Origin: Chara braunii
Lineage: Eukaryota > Streptophyta > Charophyceae > Charales > Characeae
Assembly: GCA_003427395.1 (NCBI GenBank)
Contig: BFEA01000419.1
Location: forward strand, 245,991 to 309,990
Length of the DNA: 64,000 nucleotides
Reading direction: 5' to 3'
Below are positions 31,508 through 41,439 of the stretch, piece after piece. The notes beneath the pieces were generated by a model. That model did not search any database, had not been told where the DNA came from, and saw only the letters and a program-made list of their open reading frames with translations. The position numbers and the translations under genes are program-made. Numbering within the stretch: position 1 is the first letter of the stretch; each line of letters opens with the position of its first letter.

Positions 31508-33723
31508 CTAACAATGCGATATATGCGGGGGAACTGGCTGCCGCTGTGGGGGAGAAGCGAGATAGTTGGGATAGAGGGTTGGGAACGTGCGGAGCAGGGC
31601 CGTGTGGAACTGATCATAGTCCGCGCATGTGGGGACAATCCCCGTGATCATGCAGTAGACTTCGACCATGTTATGTCTCCGCCATGCAGCACTGAAGAGA
31701 AGAACGTGGAGGGAGAAAGAAGAGACGACGCATCTCGTAGTGGAATGCGGATAGACTGTGACAGCGAGGCGAGTGGTGTAGAAGTGTAACGACAATTTCG
31801 TCAAAACCAACATATTATATTTTTTAAAAGAAATTGAAATCGAGTTTTTGGGCCGAAATCCGATCCAAATTTTTGACTCGGGGGGTCCAGCGTTCCTGGA
31901 ATGCCGGACCCCCTAGATGTATCTGACCTTCGGCAGAGACTAGATACATCTAGGGGGTCCGGCGTTCTGGGAATGCCGGATCCCAAGGAGCTAAAAATTT
32001 GGACCGGATTTTGGCCCCAAAACTCAATTCAATTTCGTTCAAAAAATATAATATGTCCGTTTTGACGAAATGGTTGTTTGTCGGAAGGTGGAAGGCGGGA
32101 AGGGGTTGTGAGGGAAGGAGAGACGGGTATCGATCTGCCAGAGGGTCATAAAATCAAGGGGACGACGGGATAATAACCGGGGATGTAGCCCAATGCCCCG
32201 CATCACCACGTGTTCGAGTTGAGGGAAGGGGGGAAGGGGAGGGGGATCGGCTTCGTTGCCTCCGCGCCGACGCGCTCGAGGTCTCCGCAGGAGGGAGCTC
32301 ATCCTCAATTGCGGGCGGCTCGGAATCTCTGGTCGGGTCATCTGGGATTGGCAAATTAGTGCCGCTGAAATGCTCCAACGGCCGCTTCCCCGCCACTATC
32401 TCTTCCCTCCTTCGCATGGCTGCTGCAAGATCTTCTTCCCGGACTTCCGCCTGGTCCGCCTCTCCTCCCAAACTTTCCCACTCAGACTCCTCTTCTTCTT
32501 CTTCTTCTTCTTCTTCTTCACTCTCCGCCACCGGCTCCTCCTCGCTGTATTCGCTATAGCTTCTCTCTTCCTCAAAGGTCTCTTCCTCGCTTTCGTCCTC
32601 CACCTCCACTTCCTCCGCCACTGCTTCCTCCTCCTGCGCCGTTCGAGGCTGAAAGAACAGGACGTCGATTATCCCCGGTTCAGATACACCGCGCGCGATG
32701 GGTAACTACCACCCCCCTCGCGGTCCTCCCGACAAGCCAACCATTGCAAGTATGGTGTTAAACTCCGCGAAAGTACGTGCGGCGCCGGATTCTCGTCGCA
32801 ATGCGAGATGATGTCGATTGGAAGATCGTCGAGCAGTTCCGCGAAAGGGACCAAAAACTCCCACACGATCGTTTGCCGATGTCCTGGGTCCACTGTTCCG
32901 AAGATGAATCCGCGAAGGTCTCCCTCCACCTCTGATCTCGAGGCTTGGATAACAAGCAGCTCCACACTCTCGCTCTCGGCACGGTGCTCATTGTCCTGAG
33001 TCCACGTCAGCTCAATCTCGATTAGGCACAAGGAAAGGGTGGAGTAATTCTCACACCATATCTCCCACTGCGAAGGCTTGATGAGCGGAACTGTAAGCGG
33101 CCGCATGCAGAAGGAGAGGCGGGGATGGTGGGCTGACTGCCGGAAGGTAGGGAAAAGTAGGGGAGGGTGAAGGTAAAGAATTGGGAACAGTTCATTGAGG
33201 GCGCGAGAAGGGGACAAGCACAGGGCGAGTGACTGCCGGCCCGTGCTGGAGAGTGCGGATGCTGCCAGTGTCAACACTGTTGGTATTGACAATGTTCTCT
33301 CCTAGCCGCACACCTCCACACCTGCGCCAATTCCTCATTCCACTCCCTCAACGAGGTACGGATGGTCGTATGAGCTCTGGGATCCACCGTACTTAGATCC
33401 CCGCTGAAAAAAACGACTATCGATATGTGACTGATACCCGGCGCCGAGAGTCGTCGGTAAGCCGATGCTTCGGCGAAAACCTGTGCCCTGTTGTTGGGGA
33501 CTACGAAACGGAACTCCGCCGCCGCGTGTACACCGACTGTGCTGAAGAACTGCACGAATTGGAGAACATCGGGGCGGATGCGCGGATGATGGACTTGCCG
33601 GATCGTCGAAATGTTCCCTCGTGGCGCCAGCATACGTTCACTGAGAACCTGCTCCGTGGAAAAACTCATGGCGACGGGGAGGAAAGAGGTGAGTGGGAAG
33701 AACAAAGAGAACGGGGATGTCAT
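31508..33723 (-). pseudogene. Extra 3' ORFs of element B (unknown protein, Glu-rich middle)
   Basis: Downstream of the integrase lie minus-strand frames at 33723-33271, 33292-32669, 32621-32154 and 31813-31508, in different frames, so the product is frameshifted. The first begins with a plausible Met at about 33669, overlapping the pol end. The first two contain a similar segment: FFSGDLSTVDP...SLREWNEELAQVW and FIFGTVDPGHRQTIVWEFLV. The third has a run of about 12 Glu, an EEDLAAAMRRREEI segment and an Arg/Ser/Pro tail. I do not recognise the family. Its position resembles env-like or accessory ORFs of other gypsy elements. A foldback element interrupts it at 31795-32070. Confidence 0.6.
31795..32070. 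mobile_element. Large foldback element, ~115-bp arms
   Basis: The ends ATTTCGTCAAAAC and GTTTTGACGAAAT are exactly complementary. The arms continue inward through ATATTATATTTTTT/AAAAAATATAATAT, a GGGCCGAAATCCGAT-type block and a GGGGGTCC...CTAGATGTATCT block, to a loop near 31925. It interrupts the 3' coding part of element B and is therefore younger than B. Confidence 0.85.
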
Positions 33724-35473
33724 TCTCCCACTCGGACTCCGAGACCAACCCAGCTGAGGAAGGGGGAGAAGAAGGTGAGAGATGGCGGAGGTAGGATACG
33801 TGGCGAATGATCGGGCGAGCCGATCGGCTGCCTAAGACTTCGGGCGCCAGTCGCACCGTGTTCACCCCGTTCGGGCCTGCCTCGATCACTCGAAATTGCC
33901 CGAAGAATCGTGGTGCTAGCTTACCTTGGCGAGCACATTTCCTCACCTGCACCATGTCCCCTAATTTATATTGGGGCCGTGGTCCTGCGTTCCCGTTTCG
34001 GGCCTCGTAGCTACGGACTTGCCGTCAGTGGGCCAATTCGGTCATCCGCTGTCGTTTCTGGGCCAGCCTAGGGAGGGACCGCTCCATCAAATTCAAGTGC
34101 CGCTTGGCCTTTTCCTGGGCCGTGGTCCTTGTGGGCCGTCGACCCAAGGCAGATTCATCGTTAAGGCTCGGTATCGAGACACATGTCAAGCTATTGGTAC
34201 GTAGTTGAAAGGGGCTCAGGCCTGTGGACTTGTAGGGTGTTCCGCAATGGACCGCCAGGATGTGATCCACAATATCGGGCCAAGGCCTCGTGTCCCTAAC
34301 CGCGATATTGCGTCGAAGGGCGGTCTTGATCACTTGGTTTGCGTTTTCTACCAGTCCGTTCGATTGGGACATGTGGGGTGCGGTATTGCGGATGGCGACC
34401 CCATCTATGACCAGGTTCCTCAAAACTTCCCCCCTAAATTCTGCCCCGTTATCTGTCAGAATTTCCTCGGTGTCTTGATGCATCCCGAGGAAACGGTTGA
34501 CGTATCGCGCGATTTCAGCTGCCTGTCGCGTTCGGCATGGATATGCCTCGATCCATTTCGAAAAATGATCCACAAATACCAATAGAATTGAATACTCGCA
34601 GCTATTCGGTCCAAGGGGCACCCTGATATCGGTCGTGTCCATACCAACTCTCTGAAAAGGCCGTTCGACTACTGGGGGCACTATCGACCTTGGCGGCTGG
34701 ATTGGCGCCTTATCGACGGCACAAACCTGACAATTTCGGACGATGAATTTGACATCGTTGCGAATATTGGACCAGTACCACTCGTTTTTGTTGATCGCCG
34801 TTTCGGTGATCCAGACGGTCAAGAGGGATGAGGTATCCTCGTGGGCTGACTTAACCCTGTCATACCTCATGAACGGGTGTGGTACAATCATCCAAATCCC
34901 ACTACCGTCCGTCTTTTGTTTTTCCAACCGTCCCTCGTTCCATCGATAATCCTGGACCCTTTCATTGGCCCTCCTCCGGTCCTCCCTAGTAAAGTCTCGG
35001 AGGGGGTTCCCCACTACGGTCGCTATCAGGGCGACGTAGGTCCAAACCTCCGTTCTTCTAAACCTCTGAGTTTTTTCTATCCCTTCTGACGGAGCGTCAA
35101 GAAATNGAGCCTCGGTCGGGATTTTATCGGTCCGACACANGGGGCACANCCAAGGCTTATTGCCGCTTCGGTATTGGATACGAGAGCCATGGGCTCTGGC
35201 CACACACTGTCGACAGTCTACCCATTCGACATACCCATGCCCACTAGAGTGCATAGGAACCGAGTAGACCCGCGAGATTGCTTNACAAAAATAACAAAAT
35301 TTGTCGGGTAAGGAGAGAAAAGATGAAAACGAGAGGGAAGAGAGAGGAGCATTGGGGTTACCTCCNTCACCCATCGCCACGTGCCTATCCCACGGTGTGT
35401 GGGAGAACTGCCACCTGTCCGTACCGGNGTCCGNTGGTNGGCTCCGCTTCTTTCCACGTGATAATCTCTTCAC
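33638..35473 (-). CDS. Element B integrase with an N-terminal Cys/His cluster
   Basis: 35473-34025 is one open frame of 482 aa, continued in another frame by 33955-33638. The integrase core is intact: the first Asp in MDTTDI, the second in ILTDNGAEFRGEVL and the Glu in GLVENANQVIKTALRRN. An NCQVC zinc-binding pair precedes it, and KLAPRFFGQFRV with the SYLRHLSPS end forms the C-terminal domain. Upstream of the integrase is an unusual cluster, CYFC, H75, H79, CRQC, H95 and CPLC, within residues 60-113, with spacing reminiscent of PHD or RING fingers. One frameshift separates the core from the C-terminal domain. Isolated N bases obscure a few residues. The element's integration machinery looks nearly complete. 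Confidence 0.8.
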
Positions 35474-35947
35474 CCTTGGCGACCTTCGTTCGACGATGCA
35501 GTCGNGTCAACCCGTCCGNGTTCCNGTGCCTCTCCGTCTTCCGATGGATGATGTCGAAATCGTACTCCTGTAACCGCACCTCCCACCGTCCAATCATGCC
35601 TGTGTAATTTGTGAGCCTCTTGAGGGCTAATAGCGGCTCGTGATCCGTAACAAGGAGAAACTTATGTCCGTANAGATANGGATGGAAGTGCTGGATTCCC
35701 CAAACCACCGCGTAGCATTCTCCTTGCGGGGCCGAATCGTTCCTTCGTTCGTCGGGTACTGTACAGGAGGCGTACTCGATGACGTGTTCGCGCCCGTCGT
35801 TCCCCTTCTGTGCCAAAACAGCGGAGATGGCCTTGGGNTGCCAGTCCGTGATGAGGATGAATGGCTTCATTGGGTCCGGCCTGATCAAAATAGGTGTCGT
35901 GGCCAGGGCCTCCTTGAGAGTGACAAAGGCCCGTTCGCACTCCACGT
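35385..35947 (-). CDS. Element B RNase H domain (5' end cut by element A)
   Basis: The frame begins ECERAFVTLKEALATTPILI at the insertion site, then PFILITDW, ISAVLAQKG, EYASCTVPDERRND, ECYAVVWGIQHFH, FLLVTDHEPLLALKRL and WEVRLQEYDFDIIHRK. This is the classic gypsy RT-connection and RNase H order. The first catalytic Asp (ITDW) and DHEPL are present. The reading frame passes directly into the target duplication ACGT at 35944-35947. A second, N-free copy is at 55056-55618. Confidence 0.88.
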
Positions 35948-36644
35948 TGTCGGTGCGAATACCCTTACAAGGGTATCCGCCCTGGTTTTTGCGAGAGACA
36001 GAAAGTAGTTTTGGCTTAAAGTTTAAGTATACAGCGTTAGGCGTGGCTGCGTCTGTGATTTACGCTGACAGGATGGTTGATCATAATAGCGAGTGCGTGG
36101 GCGCGCAGGTTTAAGGCGCGCGTGATTCTTTTCTGTTGTTGATCNCAAAGCCGGCCNAGACCTCGGTCGTTGTGCTTGGTGATATTATTTATTATTTATT
36201 TTTATTTTTTTATTTTTTTACTTTTTCCCACGGCTATTGGCGGCCCCGTCCTAATTTGGGNCGNNATACCNTGTCAATGCCTGAGAAGCACTTAGAANCG
36301 GGGGTTCAACGTGNANGCGAGCCGGTGGGTGATTAGCCCACGAGACGGAAGGAACCTGAGTGGTGGGAACNCCGGCGGATGCATCATNCGCCAACCACGA
36401 CCTGCTGTGTGAGGTTNGGGGGTGAGTATGCCCGCGGGGCCTTCCCCCGTTATCGGGCTTCAAAGCTCTNATTTGAAAAAGTTGTTACGGCCATCAAGAN
36501 TTGCGCCGGGCCCGCCACCACTTTGGCCCACGTTTCAGGCAGGGTAGCAAGGCCGCGCTTTGATTCCGCNGTCTGCTNCTAAAGGGGGCGGGTGTGAGTA
36601 TGCCCGCTGGGGGCGCCNAAAGACAGCACAGGCCNGTGGCCTGA

Positions 36645-36745
36645 GTCCTTCGGGATATCCGTTAAAATTGNAACGATACAGAGAAGATTAACATGGCCCC
36701 TGCGCAAGGATGATACACATAAATTGGGGGCGGGGCCGAAAAGTC
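36645..36745 (+). pseudogene. U6 snRNA-like segment in 5' LTR
   Basis: From TCCTTCGGGATATCCG the sequence runs through TAAAATTGNAACGATACAGA, GAAGATTAACATGGCCCCTG and CGCAAGGATGATACACAT. This is U6 in order, with the ACAGAGA box and the catalytic-core helix sequence intact. The differences from canonical plant U6 are mostly C-to-T or G-to-A (for example GATACACATAAATT where U6 has GACACGCACAAATC). The plant-type 5' stem is present. There is no TATA box about 30 bases upstream and no T-run terminator downstream, so it is unlikely to be a conventional U6 gene. The same segment is at 56316-56416. Confidence 0.88.
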
Positions 36746-36828
36746 NAGCTTTCTGAGAAACTCAGAAAAGGGGTACTCTCCGACTGTNGGCAGGACGCGG
36801 AGTGCTACGGCAGCGGGCGTTGGGGTTG

Positions 36829-36963
36829 TGGAGCGAGGCCAGAAGGAACTCTGGCGGAGGCTCNCAANGATACAGGCGTGCAAATCGTTCGTCGGACTTN
36901 GGTATAGGGGNGAAAGACTAATCGAACCGTCTAGTAGCTGGGTCCCTCCGACTTTCCCTCAGG
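36829..36963 (+). pseudogene. 25S/28S rRNA-like segment in 5' LTR
   Basis: GAGCGAGGCCAGAAGGAACT, CTGGCGGAGGCTCNCAANGA, GTGCAAATCGTTCGTCGGAC, GGTATAGGGGNGAAAGACTA, ATCGAACCGTCTAGTAGCTG and CCCTCCGACTTTCCCTCAGG follow the highly conserved domain II stretch of large-subunit rRNA in order and sense orientation. Only scattered differences are seen. A shorter echo (GGGGCGGAAGGCGAATCGAA at about 37118) suggests a second, decayed copy. It lies about 85 bases after the U6-like segment. Confidence 0.85.
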
Positions 36964-37421
36964 CCGGCTGACTGCCGGGCGGGCGCTGGCGCAAGTAGAG
37001 CGACGGGGAGCTACCGAGGGAGGGGGCCGGCAGGGTGGCAAAAGCCGGTAAATGGACCAGGACGGTGAACCGGGCCAGGTGCACGCACAAAAGACTGGAG
37101 CGCAGAAGGGAGGAGTAGGGGCGGAAGGCGAATCGAACCGCCTAGAGCACAGCTTCTTTGAAGATTTTCTTTGAGGCGGGCGGTACCGCTCTAAGTGTTG
37201 CCCAACTGTGTGAAGGATCGGTCACTACCAGGTGGCTGCGGGATAGCGGAATGGGGGCATCCCGGTGGAGCGAGGAGCACAGGGGCAGAGGNGTNTACCT
37301 GGACGGTGTATGTAGTCGGGTGCCTTCAGGAACGGAGATGGTGAGTTACAGAGTTCGGGNGCGGCAAGAAGCGCGATGCNCGCTCGTTCGTGAGTGCTTT
37401 TGGGCGGGGAGTAGGTCGTTT

Positions 37422-37747
37422 CCGGGGTTTTGACCCCGGGCGAGTCCGACTATGAAGTCGGATTTAGCAAGGAGGTGGTAGACTACAAGCTAGAAGAAGA
37501 AAGCTTGTGATTGGAGATGGCGGAGACGATTGGAGAGAGAGAAGAGAAACGCATAACTTAAGCGTTTCATGATGGATTTCGGCAGGGGAAGAGCCGAAGT
37601 GGGGGTTTGGGAGTAGGGTGAGTACAGCGGCGAAGTTAGTTTTAGATGAAAGTTAGTGGGTTAGGAGCTACAGAGAGGATGGTTTGCGCCAAGTTATGGC
37701 GGGACGGGAAAGAGAAATTTTCGCTCGATTCTCAACAGAATCGAGCG
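37422..37747 (+). repeat. Cluster of six short perfect hairpins in LTR
   Basis: In order: CCGGGG/CCCCGG (37422-37439), TCCGACT/AGTCGGA (37445-37462), CAAGCT/AGCTTG (37486-37507), GAAACGC/GCGTTTC (37546-37568), TTCGGC/GCCGAA (37578-37598) and CGCTCGATTCT/AGAATCGAGCG (37722-37747). All stems are exact and the loops are short. The cluster is repeated in the right LTR upstream of the N gap. Confidence 0.75.
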
Positions 37748-39157
37748 GAGAAAAAGTGTTGGATGGGGGATCTTGGTAGCNGCGAGGTAGGTAGTGAGGG
37801 TAGTGTCTGCTGTTAATGGGCGGACTTTGCGATTCGATAGAGAGGAGCCGCGCCCAAAGGGGGAGTGAGTCGAAGTACCATGTATTTGGCCAGTTTTTTG
37901 TGATAAATTCATTTCGTGTTTATATATTTTTGTTTTCTTTTTTTTTTCTTTTTTTGTTGTTAGTGTTGTCTGCCTATACTGATGTTAGGAAGCAGCCTCT
38001 CTAACTCGAGTTGCTAGAGGCATGGTCGGGTTCTAACAAGGCGCGGTGGAGAGCGGGGGCACGTATCTGGTCATGATTATGGCCTAGGTGGCCGATACGT
38101 GCAGATACTACGGTAGTGTTGCTGACTACAGCAGATCGTCTTGCTAAAGGAAGGGAGGAGACCCAGAGAAGTAAAGTAAGGACGAAAGAGAGAAAGAGAG
38201 AGGGGGAAAGAAGGAGAAAACTGTGGGTTTATTTGCAGACGGGTGTGAAACTGCGGACTGTGTATCTGTGTGAGACCGAGGACTGTGGGGCAGCGGGCTA
38301 AGGACTATAGACTGCAAACTGTGGACTACGGACAGTGGACTACAGTTTATAGACTAACGTCTTTAGATCTGCAGACTGTGAAATGCGCAGACTGTAGGCT
38401 ACAGAACCACGGACCGTGAACTACGGCACTGCGTTTTACTGCCGGTTATTACTGTGTGCTGCTGTATTTTGCTGCGGGACTATTGCTGTACTACCAGGCT
38501 ATTGCTAACCGCCGTACGACATTGTTTGGTTTAGAAAGAGGTATTGAGAGTTGGGGAAGGAGACAGGCGCTGGGAAAACGAAGGTTCGTCAGGGAGGGCT
38601 ATTCCGGCGGATTGACGCATTTGAACAAGCTTTTTTTTTTTTGCTGCCATTGCGGGGCCCTCAGGAGCTGAAGATTGCAAGGCCCTCTCTAGTGAGCTTG
38701 AGAGCACCCTTCTTGGATTTGAGAGTCTCAAACCTATCTTCTGCTGTCCTTCTTACTCTAAGTTTAATCTGTTGGTTCTGAGGGGAAGGCGGCAGGCGGG
38801 ATTGCAACCCGTAGGTCCGCAACAAGACTCTGTGGGGAGTCCACCCACTGATTGCGGGAGCTCTGCCGGAACCTAGGCGAGGTTCTGGAGGCAGGGAACC
38901 ATCAGGTATAGACCTTTTCATCTGTATACCCTACTACTACCCATGTTTGCCTATCCCCCTGCAGTATGACTATTGTATGCATGCGATTTTCCCTATGGTT
39001 TTTGCTTTTTCTTGAGGACATAATCAGACTAACTGGAAAGAATGTGTGAGAGTGAAGCCTAAGTTTCTACTTTGTTCTGATTGAAAGCAAACTAAGGATG
39101 AACTGGGGGGAAGGTGGGAGGAAGGTAGACTGCATGCGTTTGACCGGGTCAACCAAA

Positions 39158-39842
39158 GCCTGAGCATTGTTTCTATTGTGAATGGCTCAGGGCTATGTTT
39201 ATATGGCTGTTTTTTGAAGGACCAGGCATTGTTTCTACTGTGAATGGCCTGGTCGCTGTGTTTATTTGATTGTTTTTTGGGGAACCAGACATTGTTTCTA
39301 CTGTGAATGGTCTGGCTACCTTCGTTAACTTTGAGGGTTTGTCTGATTGAAGGGGTTTAAATTCTTGTTTATTCCGAGGGAGGATTTTTGGTCTAAGGTT
39401 AAGCATTGTTTCCATGGTGAATGGTTTAGCCTGAAAACCTCGCACATAATTTAAACCAAGTATAAAGGAAAGTATTTTATGTATATTTGCATGTGAACTG
39501 GCAGCTGGGCATTGTTTCTACTGTGAATGGTCCAGCGTTAAGCCATATCATTAAGAAGAGAGAAGGAAAAATACAGAGTATAAATGGAAATAGTTTGGGG
39601 CAAGCTGAACATTGTTTCTACTGTGAATGGCTCAGTCTCCTGCCCATATTTGTCTTTTCTTTTTAACAAAGTCAGAGAAATACTAAAACTTTGGATATTA
39701 AACAACTCAGGGCGACTAGGCATTGTTTCCATGGCGAATGACCTAGTCATCTGCCCAAAAGAAGAAAGAAGTAGTTGTGCAACCTGTTCGTGTATATCAT
39801 AAGGACAAGTTGGGCATTGTTTCCATGACGAATGGTCCAGCT
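39158..39842 (+). repeat. Eight-unit hairpin array with constant loop and covarying stems (5' LTR)
   Basis: The core CATTGTTTCTACTGTGAATG (variants with CCATGG in the centre) occurs at about 39164, 39227, 39291, 39404, 39509, 39609, 39720 and 39813, with spacing of 63-113 bp. Each core is flanked by complementary arms that differ between units: CCTGAG/CTCAGG, ACCAGG/CCTGGT, CCAGA/TCTGG, GACTAGG/CCTAGTC and others. CATT and AATG also pair, with one unpaired base on the 3' side. The protein-like reading on the minus strand (PFTVETM) is a by-product of the repeat. Confidence 0.8.
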
Positions 39843-39984
39843 CTATGTCTTATGTAAGATGGGTATAAGGATTCAAGAACTTGAAGATTCACAAACTATT
39901 TGTATAGAGTGAACTTGGGATGGTGAGAGTACTTGCATTCGTGTTTTGATTTGCATGAGACTGAATGGGATGACTAGTTTGTCT

Positions 39985-40440
39985 GGATTAGTTAAAGGGA
40001 GTGTTGCCGAAATTTTCTACAAAATTAAAGGAGTTAGTCAAATTCAGTCTAAAGTTGAGCTCGAGCTGTTGTTCGAGTTCATATCCGACTTAGTATAAAT
40101 CTGGGAAGTCTCCTTTTCTAAAGGGAGTGCTGCCCAAATTTCTACTAATTTAGAGAGTTAGATAAAATTTGACTTTCCAGGAGTTAGAAGATTATTTTCT
40201 GCTTTGTATCTGACTTAGTATCAATCTGGAAAGTCTTCCTTTCTAAAGGGAATGCTGCCCAAATTTATACTAATTCAGAGAGTTAGATTGAATTTGACTT
40301 TCCAGACTTAGAGATTATTTCGGCTTTCATATTTGAGCTTATATAAATTCTGGAAAGACACTTTTCCTACGGGAAGCGCTGCCGAAATTTTTTTAGTTTA
40401 AAGGAGATAGACTATATTTTGACAGGTGGCAATTCAAGCA
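39985..40440 (+). repeat. Tandem repeat of ~120 bp, four diverged units (5' LTR)
   Basis: Units begin AAAGGGAGTGTTGCCGAAAT (39996), AAAGGGAGTGCTGCCCAAAT (40119), AAAGGGAATGCTGCCCAAAT (40246) and ACGGGAAGCGCTGCCGAAAT (40369). Each contains GAGTTAGA...TTTGACTTTCC and ends ATCTGGAAAGTC, which can pair with GACTTTCCAGA of the same or next unit. Confidence 0.75.
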
Positions 40441-41439
40441 ATCCATCCAGAATAGAGAAGATTCTGTAGTTGGTCTACCGTTAGCTTAAGCATTTGGTTT
40501 AAAAGTAGACTTAAGTTTAACTTATAGGGAGATTTTGAGTGAGGATGTATTATGAAGTTATATATTCCATACACTTATGATCTTAGCTTGGGGATTGGTC
40601 TGCCGTATGTTTCAGGTCCTTTTGATCATTTGATCCAAGTTCAGGGCAAGATCCAGCTTGATTTTTTGAGGATCACTTACTGTTATCACGGATAACAGGT
40701 CGGTTGCCGATTCGTCGGTCTACGACTCAATTTCAACTCTCCCTCCACACTCAACCTAAAAGGCTTTAGCCCTGAAGATTTCGTTGTTTTATTAAGGTTT
40801 CACCNGGACTTTTATNGAATGGNCATTTAANAAAGGTGCTGAGTATTTAATTAAGGTTGGTTGGACAAGAGGTTTTTGGGGCTCGCATGGCTAAAGCGAG
40901 GGATATGAGTGTCGAATGTGGTTGGGGTTGACTCCATGTAGTGTGTGGGCTGTTGATTTGGTTCGTTGATGTGATTGCAGGTATTTGNTNTGAATCAGAT
41001 TNTGGATTTGGTTGCCTNNGNTCACACATATACGTATTATTGTGAGAGACCCCANTGAGACCGTGAAAAAGTGATCGTCACATACTTAACCCTTATATAT
41101 GTATACATAGGTATACTTGGGATGAATGTTTGCATGGGTTGAAGAGTCCCATACTAAAAATCCTATTCAGAAGCCGAGGCCGAGGGACTTAGGGGAAGCC
41201 TCTCCTTCTATTTTTGGTTTCTTGCTTTGTGATGATTTTCTTAGTCGGACGTTTGGTCCTGGGCCGGGATTCGAGGTCCTTGTCCAGGACACCCTAAGCC
41301 CTAGGCTCTGCAGGGGAGGGGTTTTCCCTCGCGCAGAGCCTATTTGATTTGCCTACCAAGACACTCAGGCCGAGAGCCGGAGGTGCCGCGGCGGCTGCAC
41401 AGCTATTCCTTCAGCCGTGCAATGTCGTGAAGGGTTAGG

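Larger units (their letters stand above)
31508..35947 (-). mobile_element. Element B (Ty3/gypsy), 3' part left of the element A insertion
   Basis: This is the downstream half of a minus-strand gypsy element: RNase H end, integrase, then extra 3' ORFs. Its RT lies 27 kb away at 62822-63420. Removal of element A and one copy of ACGT brings the RNase H start next to the RT end in the same frame, with a single in-frame TGA at the joint. No LTR could be recognised at the left. Confidence 0.85.

Noticed and set aside
36645-36745. Functional U6 gene
   Set aside because: There is no TATA or upstream element at the expected distance and no T-run terminator. Conserved positions are altered by transitions. 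It is annotated as U6-like instead.
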